Assembly (NCBI RefSeq): GCF_000377345.1
Contig: NZ_KB898038.1
Span: forward strand, 186,001 to 250,000
Length of the DNA: 64,000 bases
Reading direction: 5' to 3'
Origin: Thioalkalivibrio sp. ALJ16
GTDB taxonomy: Bacteria; Pseudomonadota; Gammaproteobacteria; Ectothiorhodospirales; Ectothiorhodospiraceae
The notes under the pieces were generated by a model. It made no database searches and had not been told where the DNA came from. It saw nothing but the letters and a program-made list of their open reading frames with translations. Shown here in pieces: positions 38,832 through 46,395 of this stretch. Made by a program: the position numbers and the translations under genes. Within the stretch, counting starts at the first letter, position 1, and each line of letters opens with the position of its first letter.

Positions 38832-40634
38832 ATGTCATCGACTGCCATTGACCCCGACCAGGCTCCGACCCTGCCGGCGCTGTTCCGAACCCGCGTATCG
38901 CTGACGCCGGATGCCCCGGCGTACCGCCACTTCAGCAGCCAGGACGCGGCCTGGAAACAGACGACCTGGGCCGAGATGGCAAGCATGGTGGATCGCTGGC
39001 AGGCCGCGCTGGCGCACGAGGGCTTCAAACCGGGCGAACGGGTTGCACTGATGCTCGGCAACTCGCGCGAGTGGGTCGCCTTCGACCAGGCCGCCACCGA
39101 ACTCGGCCTGATCACCGTCCCCCTGTACACCGATGACCGCCCGGACAACGTCGCCTACATCATCGGCCAGACCCAGGCCCGCCTGCTCCTGCTGGGCGAG
39201 AGCGCGCACAGTCGCCGTCTGTCCAAACACTTCGCGAACATGCCCTCGCTCAAGCGCATCGTCTGCCAGGGCCATACCGATGGCGAACCCGAAGACGAGC
39301 GGGTGATGGACCTCGACACCTGGCTGGAGCGCGGCGAACCGGAACATGTCCACCGCCCGGATCTCGACCCGCTGGCCCTGGCCACCATCGTGTTCACCTC
39401 CGGCACCACCGGCCGGCCCAAGGGCGTGATGCTGTCGCACCGCAACATCCTCGACAACGCACAAGCATCATCCACTGCCGGGCCGCTGTCGGATGCCGAC
39501 CGCTTTCTGTCCTTTCTGCCGCTGTCGCACATGCTGGAGCGCACCGGCGGCTACTACATGCCGATGCTGATCGGTGCCGAGGTGGCGTTCGCCCGCTCCA
39601 TCCAGGGGCTGGGCGAGGACCTGATGGCGGTCCAGCCGACCGTGCTGATCTCCGTCCCGCGCATCTACGAACGCGTGCACGGCCGCATCCAGGCCGGCCT
39701 GAAGCAGAAGTCCGCCCTGGGACGCGGACTGTTCAAGGCCACGGTGGCGATCGGCTGGCGCCGCTTCGAGTACCAGCAGGGGCGCGCATCCTGGTCGCCC
39801 GGCTTCCTGCTGTGGCCGCTGCTGGAACGCATCGTCGCGCGCAAGGTACTGGATCGCCTCGGCGGCAAGCTGCGCTTCGCCGTCTGCGGCGGGGCACCGC
39901 TGCCGCCGCCGATCGCCCGCTTCTTCATCGGCCTGGGCCTGCCGGTACTGCACGGCTACGGCATGACCGAATCCAGCCCGGTGGTCAGCGTGAACACCCC
40001 GGACGACAACCTGCCCGCCTCCATCGGCAAGCCGCTGCCCGGGATCGAGGTCAAGATCGGCGAGATGGACGAGCTGCTCACCCGCTCCAGCTGCGTGATG
40101 CTCGGCTACTGGAAGAACGCGGAGGCCACCGCCAGCACGATCGACGAGGATCACTGGCTGCACAGCGGCGATCAGGCACGGATCGACGACGATGGGCACA
40201 TCTTCATCACCGGCCGCCTGAAGGATATCCTTGTGCTGACCAACGGCGAGAAGGTCCCGCCGGCGGATATGGAAATGGCCATCGCCCTGGACGCGCTGTT
40301 CGATCAGGTGATGGTCGTGGGGGACGGACACGCCTTCCTGAGCGCCCTGGTGGTGCCGGAACCGGAGGCCTGGGCCACCTTCGCCGAGGATCACGGCCTG
40401 TCCGCGGATAGCGGCGGACACCTGCCGCGCTCGGCCGAGCGGGCGCTGCTGCAGCGCATGCAGTACCAGCTGCGCGACTTTCCCGGCTACGCCAAGATTC
40501 GGCATGTGCACGTGGTGCACGAGCCATGGTCGGTGGACAACGGCATGCTGACCCCGACCATGAAGCTCAAACGCCCGGTCATCAGCCAGCACTACGCCGA
40601 CGCCATCGCCAGCATGTACGCCGGCCACGACTAG
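38832..40634 (+). CDS. AMP-dependent long-chain acyl-CoA synthetase
   Basis: 600 aa. Activates fatty acids through acyl-AMP to acyl-CoA. The P-loop-like AMP-binding motif TIVFTSGTTGRPKGVMLSH (about residues 178-196), GYGMTESSPVVS (A5, adenine pocket) and SGDQARIDDDGHIFITGRLKDIL (A7-A8 hinge) are all present; KLKRP near the C-terminus holds the catalytic Lys region. The size and LSHMLERTGGYYMP motif fit the FadD15/long-chain branch. Monocistronic by layout. Its 3' side is followed by a dispersed inverted repeat and not by a conventional terminator. Confidence 0.95.
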   Translation: MSSTAIDPDQAPTLPALFRTRVSLTPDAPAYRHFSSQDAAWKQTTWAEMASMVDRWQAALAHEGFKPGERVALMLGNSREWVAFDQAATELGLITVPLYTDDRPDNVAYIIGQTQARLLLLGESAHSRRLSKHFANMPSLKRIVCQGHTDGEPEDERVMDLDTWLERGEPEHVHRPDLDPLALATIVFTSGTTGRPKGVMLSHRNILDNAQASSTAGPLSDADRFLSFLPLSHMLERTGGYYMPMLIGAEVAFARSIQGLGEDLMAVQPTVLISVPRIYERVHGRIQAGLKQKSALGRGLFKATVAIGWRRFEYQQGRASWSPGFLLWPLLERIVARKVLDRLGGKLRFAVCGGAPLPPPIARFFIGLGLPVLHGYGMTESSPVVSVNTPDDNLPASIGKPLPGIEVKIGEMDELLTRSSCVMLGYWKNAEATASTIDEDHWLHSGDQARIDDDGHIFITGRLKDILVLTNGEKVPPADMEMAIALDALFDQVMVVGDGHAFLSALVVPEPEAWATFAEDHGLSADSGGHLPRSAERALLQRMQYQLRDFPGYAKIRHVHVVHEPWSVDNGMLTPTMKLKRPVISQHYADAIASMYAGHD

Positions 40635-40646
40635 CTCCCTCCTCCA

Positions 40647-40905
40647 TTCACCACAAGCCGCATGAGGACGGGAAAGGTCAAGGACTTTTCACCACAGAGG
40701 ACACAGAGTTCACGGAGAAAGGACAAACGTTTCAGGAGGGTCGGATGCGGTTGAGCGCAGTGAAACTGTCCCCTGCTCGCCGCAGCCATTGCCCCAGAAA
40801 GAGGCGATCCCAGCGACGTTATCAGCCCAGAATTGCCTTTCTCCGTGAACTCTGTGCCCTCTGTGGTAAACCCGCCCTTGATCTTCTTCGTGCGCTGCGC
40901 GGCGG
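40647..40905. repeat. Dispersed repeat pair in inverted orientation (ACCACAGAG element)
   Basis: The core ACCACAGAGGACACAGAGTT... at 40691-40722 is matched by its reverse complement at 40836-40867 with one mismatch in 32 positions. Outer flanks extend the similarity (TTCACCACAAG at 40647; GCCCTTGATCTTCTTCGTGCGCT after the right core). The same element recurs at 60311-60383 and 61103-61180. Arms are 113 bases apart. The unit lies between the convergent acyl-CoA synthetase and dsrE2 genes and encodes nothing I can support. Confidence 0.85.
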
Positions 40906-40951
40906 GGAAGGCCCTGCAGAGCAGCGGACGGAACGACGGGCCCCGCCAACG

Positions 40952-40983
40952 AAAAGGCCCCGCGGCGCGATGCCGCGGGGCCC
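40952..40983 (-). terminator. Rho-independent terminator of the dsrE2-ending cluster
   Basis: On the minus strand GGCCCCGCGG and its perfect complement form a 10-bp stem with a 7-base loop, followed by TTTTCG. It lies about 28 bases past the dsrE2 stop and is the only strong intrinsic terminator I find downstream of the 12-gene minus-strand cluster. Confidence 0.85.
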
Positions 40984-41010
40984 TGAAGGCGCGTCAGACG
41001 CGCGGCCGGT

Positions 41011-41481
41011 TCAGATGAACAGGCAGATGTCGGATTCGCCCGCGAACTCGAAGAACGCGGCCGCCCCGGCGTACTCCACGCCGTCGATGAATTCGCTGGT
41101 GTCCATGTCGAACAGGTCCACCGTCATCTGGCAGGCGATCATGCGCACCTCGGCCTCCTGGCACAGTTCGCGCAGGTCGCCCAGATCGGACACCCCCTTG
41201 GCCGCCATCTTCTTCTTCATCATTACGGTCATCATCTTCTGCATGCCCGGCAGGGCCTGCAGCAGGACCGGCATCGGCATCGGCATCGGCATGCCCGGGT
41301 TGCCCAGCGAGGTCACCTGCAGGTCCAGCTTCTTGCGCAGCAGCTGCAGACCGTAGAACGTGAAGAATACTTCGCAGTCATAACCCAGCGCGGCCGCCGT
41401 CGAGGCCAGAATGAACGGAGGATATCCCCAGTCCAGGCTGCCCTTGGTGGCGATGATGGCCATCTTCTTCTGATCACTCAT
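41011..41481 (-). CDS. dsrE2: DsrE2-like DsrE/DsrF-family sulfur carrier protein
   Basis: 156 aa, ATG at 41481 after GGAGGAGAG. The fold is DsrE/F-like with an N-terminal KKMAIIATKGSLDWGYPPFILASTAA and a C-terminal GVEYAGAAAFFEFA. A Met-rich, possibly membrane-touching central segment (GMPMPMPMPVLLQALPGMQKMMTVMMKKKMA) is typical of the DsrE2 type. Cys residues are at about 113 and 122 (LCQEAEVRMIACQM), the expected persulfide positions. DsrE2 works with rhodanese and TusA in cytoplasmic sulfur transfer during sulfur oxidation in purple and colourless sulfur bacteria; tusA and rhodanese are not adjacent here. Last gene of the minus-strand cluster. Confidence 0.9.
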   Translation of the reverse strand: MSDQKKMAIIATKGSLDWGYPPFILASTAAALGYDCEVFFTFYGLQLLRKKLDLQVTSLGNPGMPMPMPMPVLLQALPGMQKMMTVMMKKKMAAKGVSDLGDLRELCQEAEVRMIACQMTVDLFDMDTSEFIDGVEYAGAAAFFEFAGESDICLFI

Positions 41482-41579
41482 TTGCTCTCTCCTCCAGTGG
41501 TAACAGGAATCGGACCCGCCAGAGCCCCCTCCGCGCGGTCCGTCCCCAGTTGGTTAACAAGGTCGTGCAGCCGGTCCAT
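41478..41579 (-). CDS. Small coupled ORF (33 aa) upstream of dsrE2
   Basis: ATG at 41579 lies 3 bases after the stop of the 47-aa membrane peptide gene, and its TGA overlaps the dsrE2 ATG (ATGA). The peptide (MDRLHDLVNQLGTDRAEG...) is soluble and begins like a short helix. The tight spacing on both sides suggests translational coupling through the whole block. It may serve only to couple ribosomes onto dsrE2. I recognise no family. Confidence 0.45.
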   Translation of the reverse strand: MDRLHDLVNQLGTDRAEGALAGPIPVTTGGESK

Positions 41580-41582
41580 ACC

Positions 41583-41726
41583 CTAGCCCGATGCCTGACG
41601 CCCCCTGCGCCAGTCGCGGATCAGTGCACATCCGGCACAAATACCCAGTGCCGCCATGCTGGCCCAGACCGAAATCGGGACCAGAATCATGGCCAGCGCA
41701 AACAAAAGCCACGCCAGTATGGTCAT
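41583..41726 (-). CDS. 47-aa single-span membrane peptide
   Basis: The ATG at 41726 follows AGGAGGAG with 4-5 base spacing, an excellent SD. The product is a hydrophobic helix (TILAWLLFALAMILVPISVW, then ASMAALGICAGCA) with a basic tail (LIRDWRRGRQASG), so probably Cys-containing and inserted N-out/C-in by the positive-inside rule. It lies between the dynamin-like GTPase and dsrE2 on the same strand. Too short for usual gene-calling cut-offs. Two Cys (CAGC) form a CxxC motif at the end of the hydrophobic stretch. No family recognised. Confidence 0.7.
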   Translation of the reverse strand: MTILAWLLFALAMILVPISVWASMAALGICAGCALIRDWRRGRQASG

Positions 41727-41822
41727 GGTTCTCCTCCTGCACAACGTCTGCGGCCGGAAACCGCACCCGGTTGTGGCGTTGCTGGTTGCTGCGAGCCGCT
41801 GCGGGAGGAGGTCTGCGACCTA

Positions 41823-43397
41823 CTACCCCTGGCGCTTCTCCGGCGCCTCCGGCTCGGCGTAGTCACGGGGCGGCTCCATGCCCGGTGTCGTCGGTGCCGC
41901 GGTCGGGGTCTCCGACTGCGGCGGGTTGTAGGTGTCCGTGGCCGAGGCGCGGCCGCCCTGGCGCGAGACCGGACTTGCGTCCACGAACTGGTTGTTGAGG
42001 CGCTGGATGTAGGCCTCGGCGCGGTCACGCAGCTGGTGCAGACGGCCGATCATGCGCCGCCCCATGCCCAGCGGGGCACGCCCCATCATCGGCCGCCACG
42101 GGCGCGTGTTCTTCACGAAGGCGGCACGCCAGTTGCCGGCGGCGGTCTCGGCAGGCAGGGTCCGGGCGATGCGCCGTGCGATCCAGCGCCGGTTGAAGAA
42201 GTGGATACCCCCGAGCACGATCGCCAGCACCGCAAGCCCGAAACCGGTCAGCAGCGGTCGTTCGCCCATGGCCTGCCAGACACTGCCGTCCGCCCAGGGC
42301 GCGATGCCTCCGGCCGACTGGTAGCCCACCAGCCCCAGGATTACCGCGACCAGCGCGAACATCCCGGCATCGAACTGCACCACCCGCCGCCGCCACTTTT
42401 CCAGCGCCTTCTGCAGCGCCGGCAGGGCATCCATCTCGATCGACTCGGCGATGGCCTGCAGCGAACCGAGGATGCGGTAGGAACGCGAGGAGCTGATCTC
42501 CTGAATCTTGGCGTGGATCTCCTCGCGATCGCGGCGGGACTTTTCCTCGTAGCGCTCGCGCACCTGCGGATCACCGATCTCCACCGCGGCGCTCTCGTTG
42601 TACAGGCAGTAGAAGCGGCCGGTCGCGTTGCCCTGACGCACCACGGCACGCTGCCAGGCGGAGACGACCTCTTCCAGGTTGTCCTCGCGCCAGGTGGTGT
42701 CGATCTGGTTGAGTATAAAGACCAGCTTGGTGAAGTCGTTGCGTTCGGCGACACGGTTGACGAGGTGTTCCAGGGTGTCGCGCATCGCGCCCGGCTCCGG
42801 GTGGCGGGCATCGAAGAACACCAGCACCAGGTCGGAGAGGTCGATGATGTGATCAGTCAGCTGCAGGATGGTCGCGCGCTGCTCGTCGGCGTCGAATCCC
42901 GGCGAGTCGATGATGATGCGTCCGCGCAGGCGCTCGGAATGCGCGGTCTTCATCGCCAGGAAGTGATCCACCGTGCGCCCGCCGCCATCGGTCAGCCGCT
43001 CGATCTCGTCGGACACGCGGTAGAACGGGAAGCGCGGATCGCCGTCCAGCGCCAGCCCCGGCAGCTCCTGCACGCGCTCGCTGCCGCCATAGCTGATCAC
43101 GGTGAACTTGTCGTCCACCGCCTGCGATCCGCTGCGCTGCACGGTCACGCCCACGTACTCGTTGATGAAGGTGGACTTGCCGGCCGAGAAGGTCCCCAGC
43201 GTGGCGATCATCGGCCACCACGAAATGGTGAAGGCGTAGGAATCCTCGGTGGGGTCCAGCAGGCCCGCGGCATACCCGACCCGGTCCAGGTCGCGGAAGG
43301 GGTCCACCACGCCCTTGAGGACCGGATTCTCTTCGGCTAGACGGTCGCTCAGCAGCTTGAGCTGCTTGCGTACCCGGGGACCAGGTCGATTGAACAT
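41823..43397 (-). CDS. Dynamin-like / EHD-type GTPase with two C-terminal TM helices
   Basis: 524 aa, GGAG before the ATG at 43397. GTPase domain about 55-300: P-loop GTFSAGKSTFINE (G1, about residue 68), DDKFTVISYGG (G2 area), IIIDSPGFDA (G3) and FILNQIDTT (G4). The layout, with a helical stretch before the P-loop (DPFRDLDRVGYAAGLLDP), resembles bacterial dynamin-like and eukaryotic EHD proteins that bend membranes. Two TM segments at about 345-365 and 385-405, then a basic region and a Pro/Ala/Thr-rich tail. Expected to be an inner-membrane GTPase. It sits within the sulfur-globule cluster, 27 bases downstream of the 173-aa membrane protein. Confidence 0.88.
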   Translation of the reverse strand: MFNRPGPRVRKQLKLLSDRLAEENPVLKGVVDPFRDLDRVGYAAGLLDPTEDSYAFTISWWPMIATLGTFSAGKSTFINEYVGVTVQRSGSQAVDDKFTVISYGGSERVQELPGLALDGDPRFPFYRVSDEIERLTDGGGRTVDHFLAMKTAHSERLRGRIIIDSPGFDADEQRATILQLTDHIIDLSDLVLVFFDARHPEPGAMRDTLEHLVNRVAERNDFTKLVFILNQIDTTWREDNLEEVVSAWQRAVVRQGNATGRFYCLYNESAAVEIGDPQVRERYEEKSRRDREEIHAKIQEISSSRSYRILGSLQAIAESIEMDALPALQKALEKWRRRVVQFDAGMFALVAVILGLVGYQSAGGIAPWADGSVWQAMGERPLLTGFGLAVLAIVLGGIHFFNRRWIARRIARTLPAETAAGNWRAAFVKNTRPWRPMMGRAPLGMGRRMIGRLHQLRDRAEAYIQRLNNQFVDASPVSRQGGRASATDTYNPPQSETPTAAPTTPGMEPPRDYAEPEAPEKRQG

Positions 43398-43424
43398 GCA
43401 GACTCCGTCAGACAGGTCGCGCGA

Positions 43425-43946
43425 TCAGCGCGGGTAGTACGGACCCGGCGAACCCCGGACCGGACCGCCCTGATCGGTAAATGGGTTGAACATGTTCATC
43501 ATACCCATTGGGCCGCCCACATTGCGATTCAGGCTCCACATGTCCTGCTGCATACCGATAATGGAACCCGCCATTACGCTGGTATCGCGCGTCATCGAGC
43601 TGATATTGGCATCCATCGAACGGGTATTGGAGGCGATCACCCCGACTTCGTCGTTCATCTTGCGCATCGTGGCATTGATCTCCGTCATCTGGTGATCCAT
43701 GGAACTCATATGCGCGGCGATGGTGGACATGTCGCGGTCCACGACCCGGGTCATCTGCGAGATCTCCTCGGTCAGCTGACTGACATCCCGGGTCAGGCTG
43801 GTAATCAGCCAGAAGCCGTAGATCGCCAGCACCACGAAGGCCACCAGTGCGGCATAGACGATCAGTTCCAGTCGCCGCGAGCGGGCATCGGCCTCGTCGG
43901 CCTCCTTGCGCACGGCGCTGAACTCGTTGCTGTTCGGGTCACTCAT
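43425..43946 (-). CDS. Membrane-anchored coiled-coil-like protein
   Basis: 173 aa. Short acidic N-terminus, one TM helix (about 27-50; LIVYAALVAFVVLAIYGFWLI), then about 90 residues of heptad-like sequence rich in Met, Ser, Thr and Asp (VSQLTEEISQMTRVVDRDMS..MSSMDHQMTEINATMRKM) that should form a long parallel coiled coil in the periplasm or cytoplasm. It ends in a Gly/Pro/Met-rich segment (GGPMGMMNMFNPF...GPYYPR) that recalls the low-complexity secreted proteins encoded upstream. No family recognised. Same strand and tight spacing with the DUF302 and GTPase genes. Confidence 0.8.
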   Translation of the reverse strand: MSDPNSNEFSAVRKEADEADARSRRLELIVYAALVAFVVLAIYGFWLITSLTRDVSQLTEEISQMTRVVDRDMSTIAAHMSSMDHQMTEINATMRKMNDEVGVIASNTRSMDANISSMTRDTSVMAGSIIGMQQDMWSLNRNVGGPMGMMNMFNPFTDQGGPVRGSPGPYYPR

Positions 43947-43985
43947 CGGACGCCCCCGTAAAATGGTGAAAACGCAGCCGCCCCA

Positions 43986-44573
43986 TCAGAACGCACCCAC
44001 GGCGGCGCGGTCGATGATCGCCTCCAGCGACTCCTTCACGAACATCGCCTGCTCGCGCAGCTCCTCGGGCAGCGGGCGCCCCCCGTGGATCATCGGGTCC
44101 AGGTCCAGTGTCATCAGCCACAGGTTGCCGTTCTCATCCTCCTGCAGCACGATCCGGCAGGGCAGATATGCGGCCATGGCCGGGCTGTGCCGCACCATCT
44201 GTGCGGCGATGGTGACATCGCAGAACATGTAGATCTTCAGAAACGGGAAATCCTCACCGGTGACGCTGCGCACCTCCTCGCCCATCGGCAGCTCACCGAC
44301 ATTGCGAATGTTCAGCTCGTTGGCGACCAGGCGCAGGACGTCCTCCACCTCCTCGACGCCCAGCCCGGCCTCCACCTGGCGCTTGTACACCATGGCCTCC
44401 GCGGCATCGCCGGTCTCCAGCACCGTGCGCGCCATCTGCGAATAGACCTTGGGCGCCTGGGAATCCAGCGAGCGGGCCGGCCCCAGGTAGGGCTCGAGGG
44501 CAAAGATGGCGTAGCCGACCCCCACCAGCGCCAGTAGACCGATCACAGCCAGTGTATTGCGTATGAAGCGCAT
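43986..44573 (-). CDS. DUF302 domain membrane protein
   Basis: 195 aa with AGGAGAGG before the ATG at 44573. One N-terminal TM helix (about 7-26). The soluble domain ends with a DUF302-like core: KIYMFCDVTIAAQMVRHSP, AAYLPCRIVLQEDENGNLWLMTLDLDPMIHGG. DUF302 proteins often occur in sulfur- and redox-related loci of lithotrophs; function unknown. Two Cys (FCD and LPCR) could be redox or persulfide sites. Within the cluster it lies between the ParA-like ATPase and the helical membrane protein. Confidence 0.82.
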   Translation of the reverse strand: MRFIRNTLAVIGLLALVGVGYAIFALEPYLGPARSLDSQAPKVYSQMARTVLETGDAAEAMVYKRQVEAGLGVEEVEDVLRLVANELNIRNVGELPMGEEVRSVTGEDFPFLKIYMFCDVTIAAQMVRHSPAMAAYLPCRIVLQEDENGNLWLMTLDLDPMIHGGRPLPEELREQAMFVKESLEAIIDRAAVGAF

Positions 44574-44621
44574 GGCCTCTCCTCCTTGTCACCCGCATCC
44601 CGGTCTGCCCGGCGCGCGGCG

Positions 44622-45263
44622 TTATTGTTTTTTGCGCCGGCGCCCGAACACGGCGACCGCGAGCGCATCCAGCTCGGCTGCGGCCTTGCCGCGCGGCTCC
44701 AGCTCGCGCACCGACAGTCCCTCGCTAAACGAGCGGCGGAATGCCATGCGCTGCTTCAGGCGCGGCTTCAGCAGCCGCACACCCTCGATCTGCTGCAGGG
44801 CCTCGTGGGTCTCGTCGGTCTCGCGCACGGCCTGGTGCGTGTCGGCGCGGTTGATGAATGCCAGGATCTCCGGGCGCTCTCGCGCGCCGCGCTGCTCCTG
44901 GATACGCGTCACGAAGCGATAGGTGGACCAGACATCCGCCTGGCTGGGCGGCACCGGGATCAGCACCCGGTCGGCACCCTCCACCGCGGCCATCAACGCC
45001 GCCATGTCCGATGCCCCGACGTCGATCAGGATCTCGTCGTAGTCGCCCGCGCGGGCGCGCGCCGCTTCCAGGTCCGGGGCCGCCTCCAGCATCGGCTCGA
45101 AGCCCTCTTCCTGGCGCACCTCCAGCACGTCACTAAGGGTGCGCTGGGGGTCGAGATCGACGGCCAGGGCGCGGCGGCGACTCTCGAGCAGCCACAGGGC
45201 CAGATTGAAGGCCACGGTGCTCTTGCCCGTACCCCCTTTCAGATTGGCAACGACGGTCTGCAT
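44622..45263 (-). CDS. ParA/MinD-family ATPase
   Basis: 213 aa from the ATG at 45263 (AGGAGAGG SD); the 16 upstream residues of the open frame are rejected. The deviant Walker A KGGTGKST (about residue 10, signature Lys present), AVDLDPQRTLSDVL (Walker A') and EILIDVGASDM (Walker B) mark an active ParA-type dimer-switching ATPase. The C-terminus has the RPRLKQRMAFRRSFSEGLSV pattern of orphan ParAs. No parB, minC or minE lies alongside. Orphan ParAs position cargo such as carboxysomes, chemoreceptor arrays or PHB granules; here the neighbours are sulfur-globule-like proteins, so that cargo or its membrane machinery is a candidate. Confidence 0.9.
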   Translation of the reverse strand: MQTVVANLKGGTGKSTVAFNLALWLLESRRRALAVDLDPQRTLSDVLEVRQEEGFEPMLEAAPDLEAARARAGDYDEILIDVGASDMAALMAAVEGADRVLIPVPPSQADVWSTYRFVTRIQEQRGARERPEILAFINRADTHQAVRETDETHEALQQIEGVRLLKPRLKQRMAFRRSFSEGLSVRELEPRGKAAAELDALAVAVFGRRRKKQ

Positions 45264-45334
45264 AGAGCCTCTCCTGGGAACACTGCGGACTGCCGGCTGC
45301 GTTTCAGCCACCAGTCCGCAACGCTCGAAAACAG

Positions 45335-45357
45335 GGCCTGCCCGAAGCCGGGCAGAC
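45335..45357 (-). terminator. Hairpin between globule-protein gene and parA-like gene
   Basis: On the minus strand CTGCCCG-GCTT-CGGGCAG is followed by GCCCTGTTTTCG. The T-run is offset by about five bases, so it looks like a weak or partial terminator. It could lower expression of the downstream ATPase, DUF302 and GTPase genes relative to the structural globule proteins. Confidence 0.5.
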
Positions 45358-45374
45358 CCAACCGAGGGATGGAC

Positions 45375-45818
45375 TTAGTTGCCCTGACCCTGCTGCTGCG
45401 GCATCTGACCCTGCGGGCCCCAGCCCTGCGGACCGTAACCCGGGCCATAACCGTAGCCGGGACCGTAGCCGTAACCCGGGCCATAACCGTAGCCCGGATG
45501 GCCGTAGCCGTGGCCCCGGCCGTAGCCGTGGCCGTGGCCGTGGCCATAGCCATGACCGCGGCCGCGACCGCTGGCGGAGAAGTCAAAGGCGCCATCGCCC
45601 ATCATGTCGCTCATCATGTCGCCCATGCCCCAGTTACGGCCGGAGCCATACCCCGGGCCACCGAAGAACGGCATGCTGGGACCATAGCCATAGCCGGGAC
45701 CGTACGGCCCGGGGCCGTACCCGTAGCCCGGACCGCCCCACTGGGCGGAGGCCATCATCGGGGCGGCCAGGCCACCCAGGGAAACGGCGAGAACTGCTGC
45801 CTTGACGAACTTGTTCAT
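45375..45818 (-). CDS. Sulfur globule protein-like Gly/Tyr-rich secreted protein
   Basis: 147 aa from the ATG at 45818 (GGAGG SD). Signal peptide ends at MMASA-QW (about residue 26). The mature protein is almost entirely Gly, Tyr, Pro and His in [10 protein letters not shown]-type repeats, interrupted by a short Met/Asp/Phe segment ([22 protein letters not shown]) and a GHGYGHGHG stretch. This is the composition of SgpA/SgpB-type envelope proteins of periplasmic sulfur globules in purple sulfur bacteria. The assignment is by composition and context, as low-complexity sequence limits homology. The same MMxxREGSGDFSFGMSGRG-like core recurs in the 235-aa protein upstream. Confidence 0.78.
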   Translation of the reverse strand: MNKFVKAAVLAVSLGGLAAPMMASAQWGGPGYGYGPGPYGPGYGYGPSMPFFGGPGYGSGRNWGMGDMMSDMMGDGAFDFSASGRGRGHGYGHGHGHGYGRGHGYGHPGYGYGPGYGYGPGYGYGPGYGPQGWGPQGQMPQQQGQGN

Positions 45819-45899
45819 GGTGCTACCTCCTGAAGGAGTCATGCCCTCGAATCGATTACGCGCATGCGGGGAGGGCTTCTCGAACGCGCGCTTTACTGG

Positions 45900-46319
45900 T
45901 CAGGGGAACGGAAAACCACCCATGCCCCAGGGGAGGACCGGAATCGGCCCGCCCATGCCCGGGTATCCGGGTCCACCCGGATACCCGTATGGATCACCCC
46001 ACGGCATCCCGCCGGGGGGGTGGAAGGACGGAGTACCGGGACCGCCGTACGGGTAGGCCGGTACCGGCTGTGACCGGTCGTGAACGGCGCCCGATTCGGC
46101 CCGCTGCGACGGGTCGTAATCACGCTCCGGAAAGCGCCCGCGCGGGCGCTCCGGTGCCGGGCGCTGCGTCTCCGGCGTAGCGGAGGCCCAGGGGTTCTGG
46201 CGTTCACTCGCTGCCAGGTCGGCAACCGGCCACAGGCAGACGGCGACCAGCACGATCGCGAGCACCGAAGCGCGCCGCGTCCGTTGGGGTCTCGTTTGCC
46301 CGGACTGCCTGCCCTGCAT
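45900..46319 (-). CDS. Secreted Pro/Gly-rich protein of the globule cluster
   Basis: 139 aa from the ATG at 46319, with GGAGG upstream. A basic N-region and hydrophobic core (ASVLAIVLVAVCLWPVADLAA) make a signal peptide cleaved near residue 36. The mature part is polar then Pro/Gly/Tyr-rich (VPAYPYGGPGTPSFHPPGG, PYGYPGGPGYPGMGG). It resembles its two neighbours in composition and probably belongs to the same structural group, although it is Pro- rather than Gly/Tyr-dominated. No family recognised. Confidence 0.7.
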   Translation of the reverse strand: MQGRQSGQTRPQRTRRASVLAIVLVAVCLWPVADLAASERQNPWASATPETQRPAPERPRGRFPERDYDPSQRAESGAVHDRSQPVPAYPYGGPGTPSFHPPGGMPWGDPYGYPGGPGYPGMGGPIPVLPWGMGGFPFP

Positions 46320-46395
46320 GGCGAACCGCCTCCGTCTCAAATCCACAGCGATGGGCACCAAGGCACCCGTCCATCCGCGATGACTGATCCGTGGA

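Noticed and set aside
41554-41766. Alternative 70-codon minus-strand ORF over the small membrane peptide
   Set aside because: No SD at its start and polar composition; the overlapping 47-aa frame has a strong SD and a clear TM helix.
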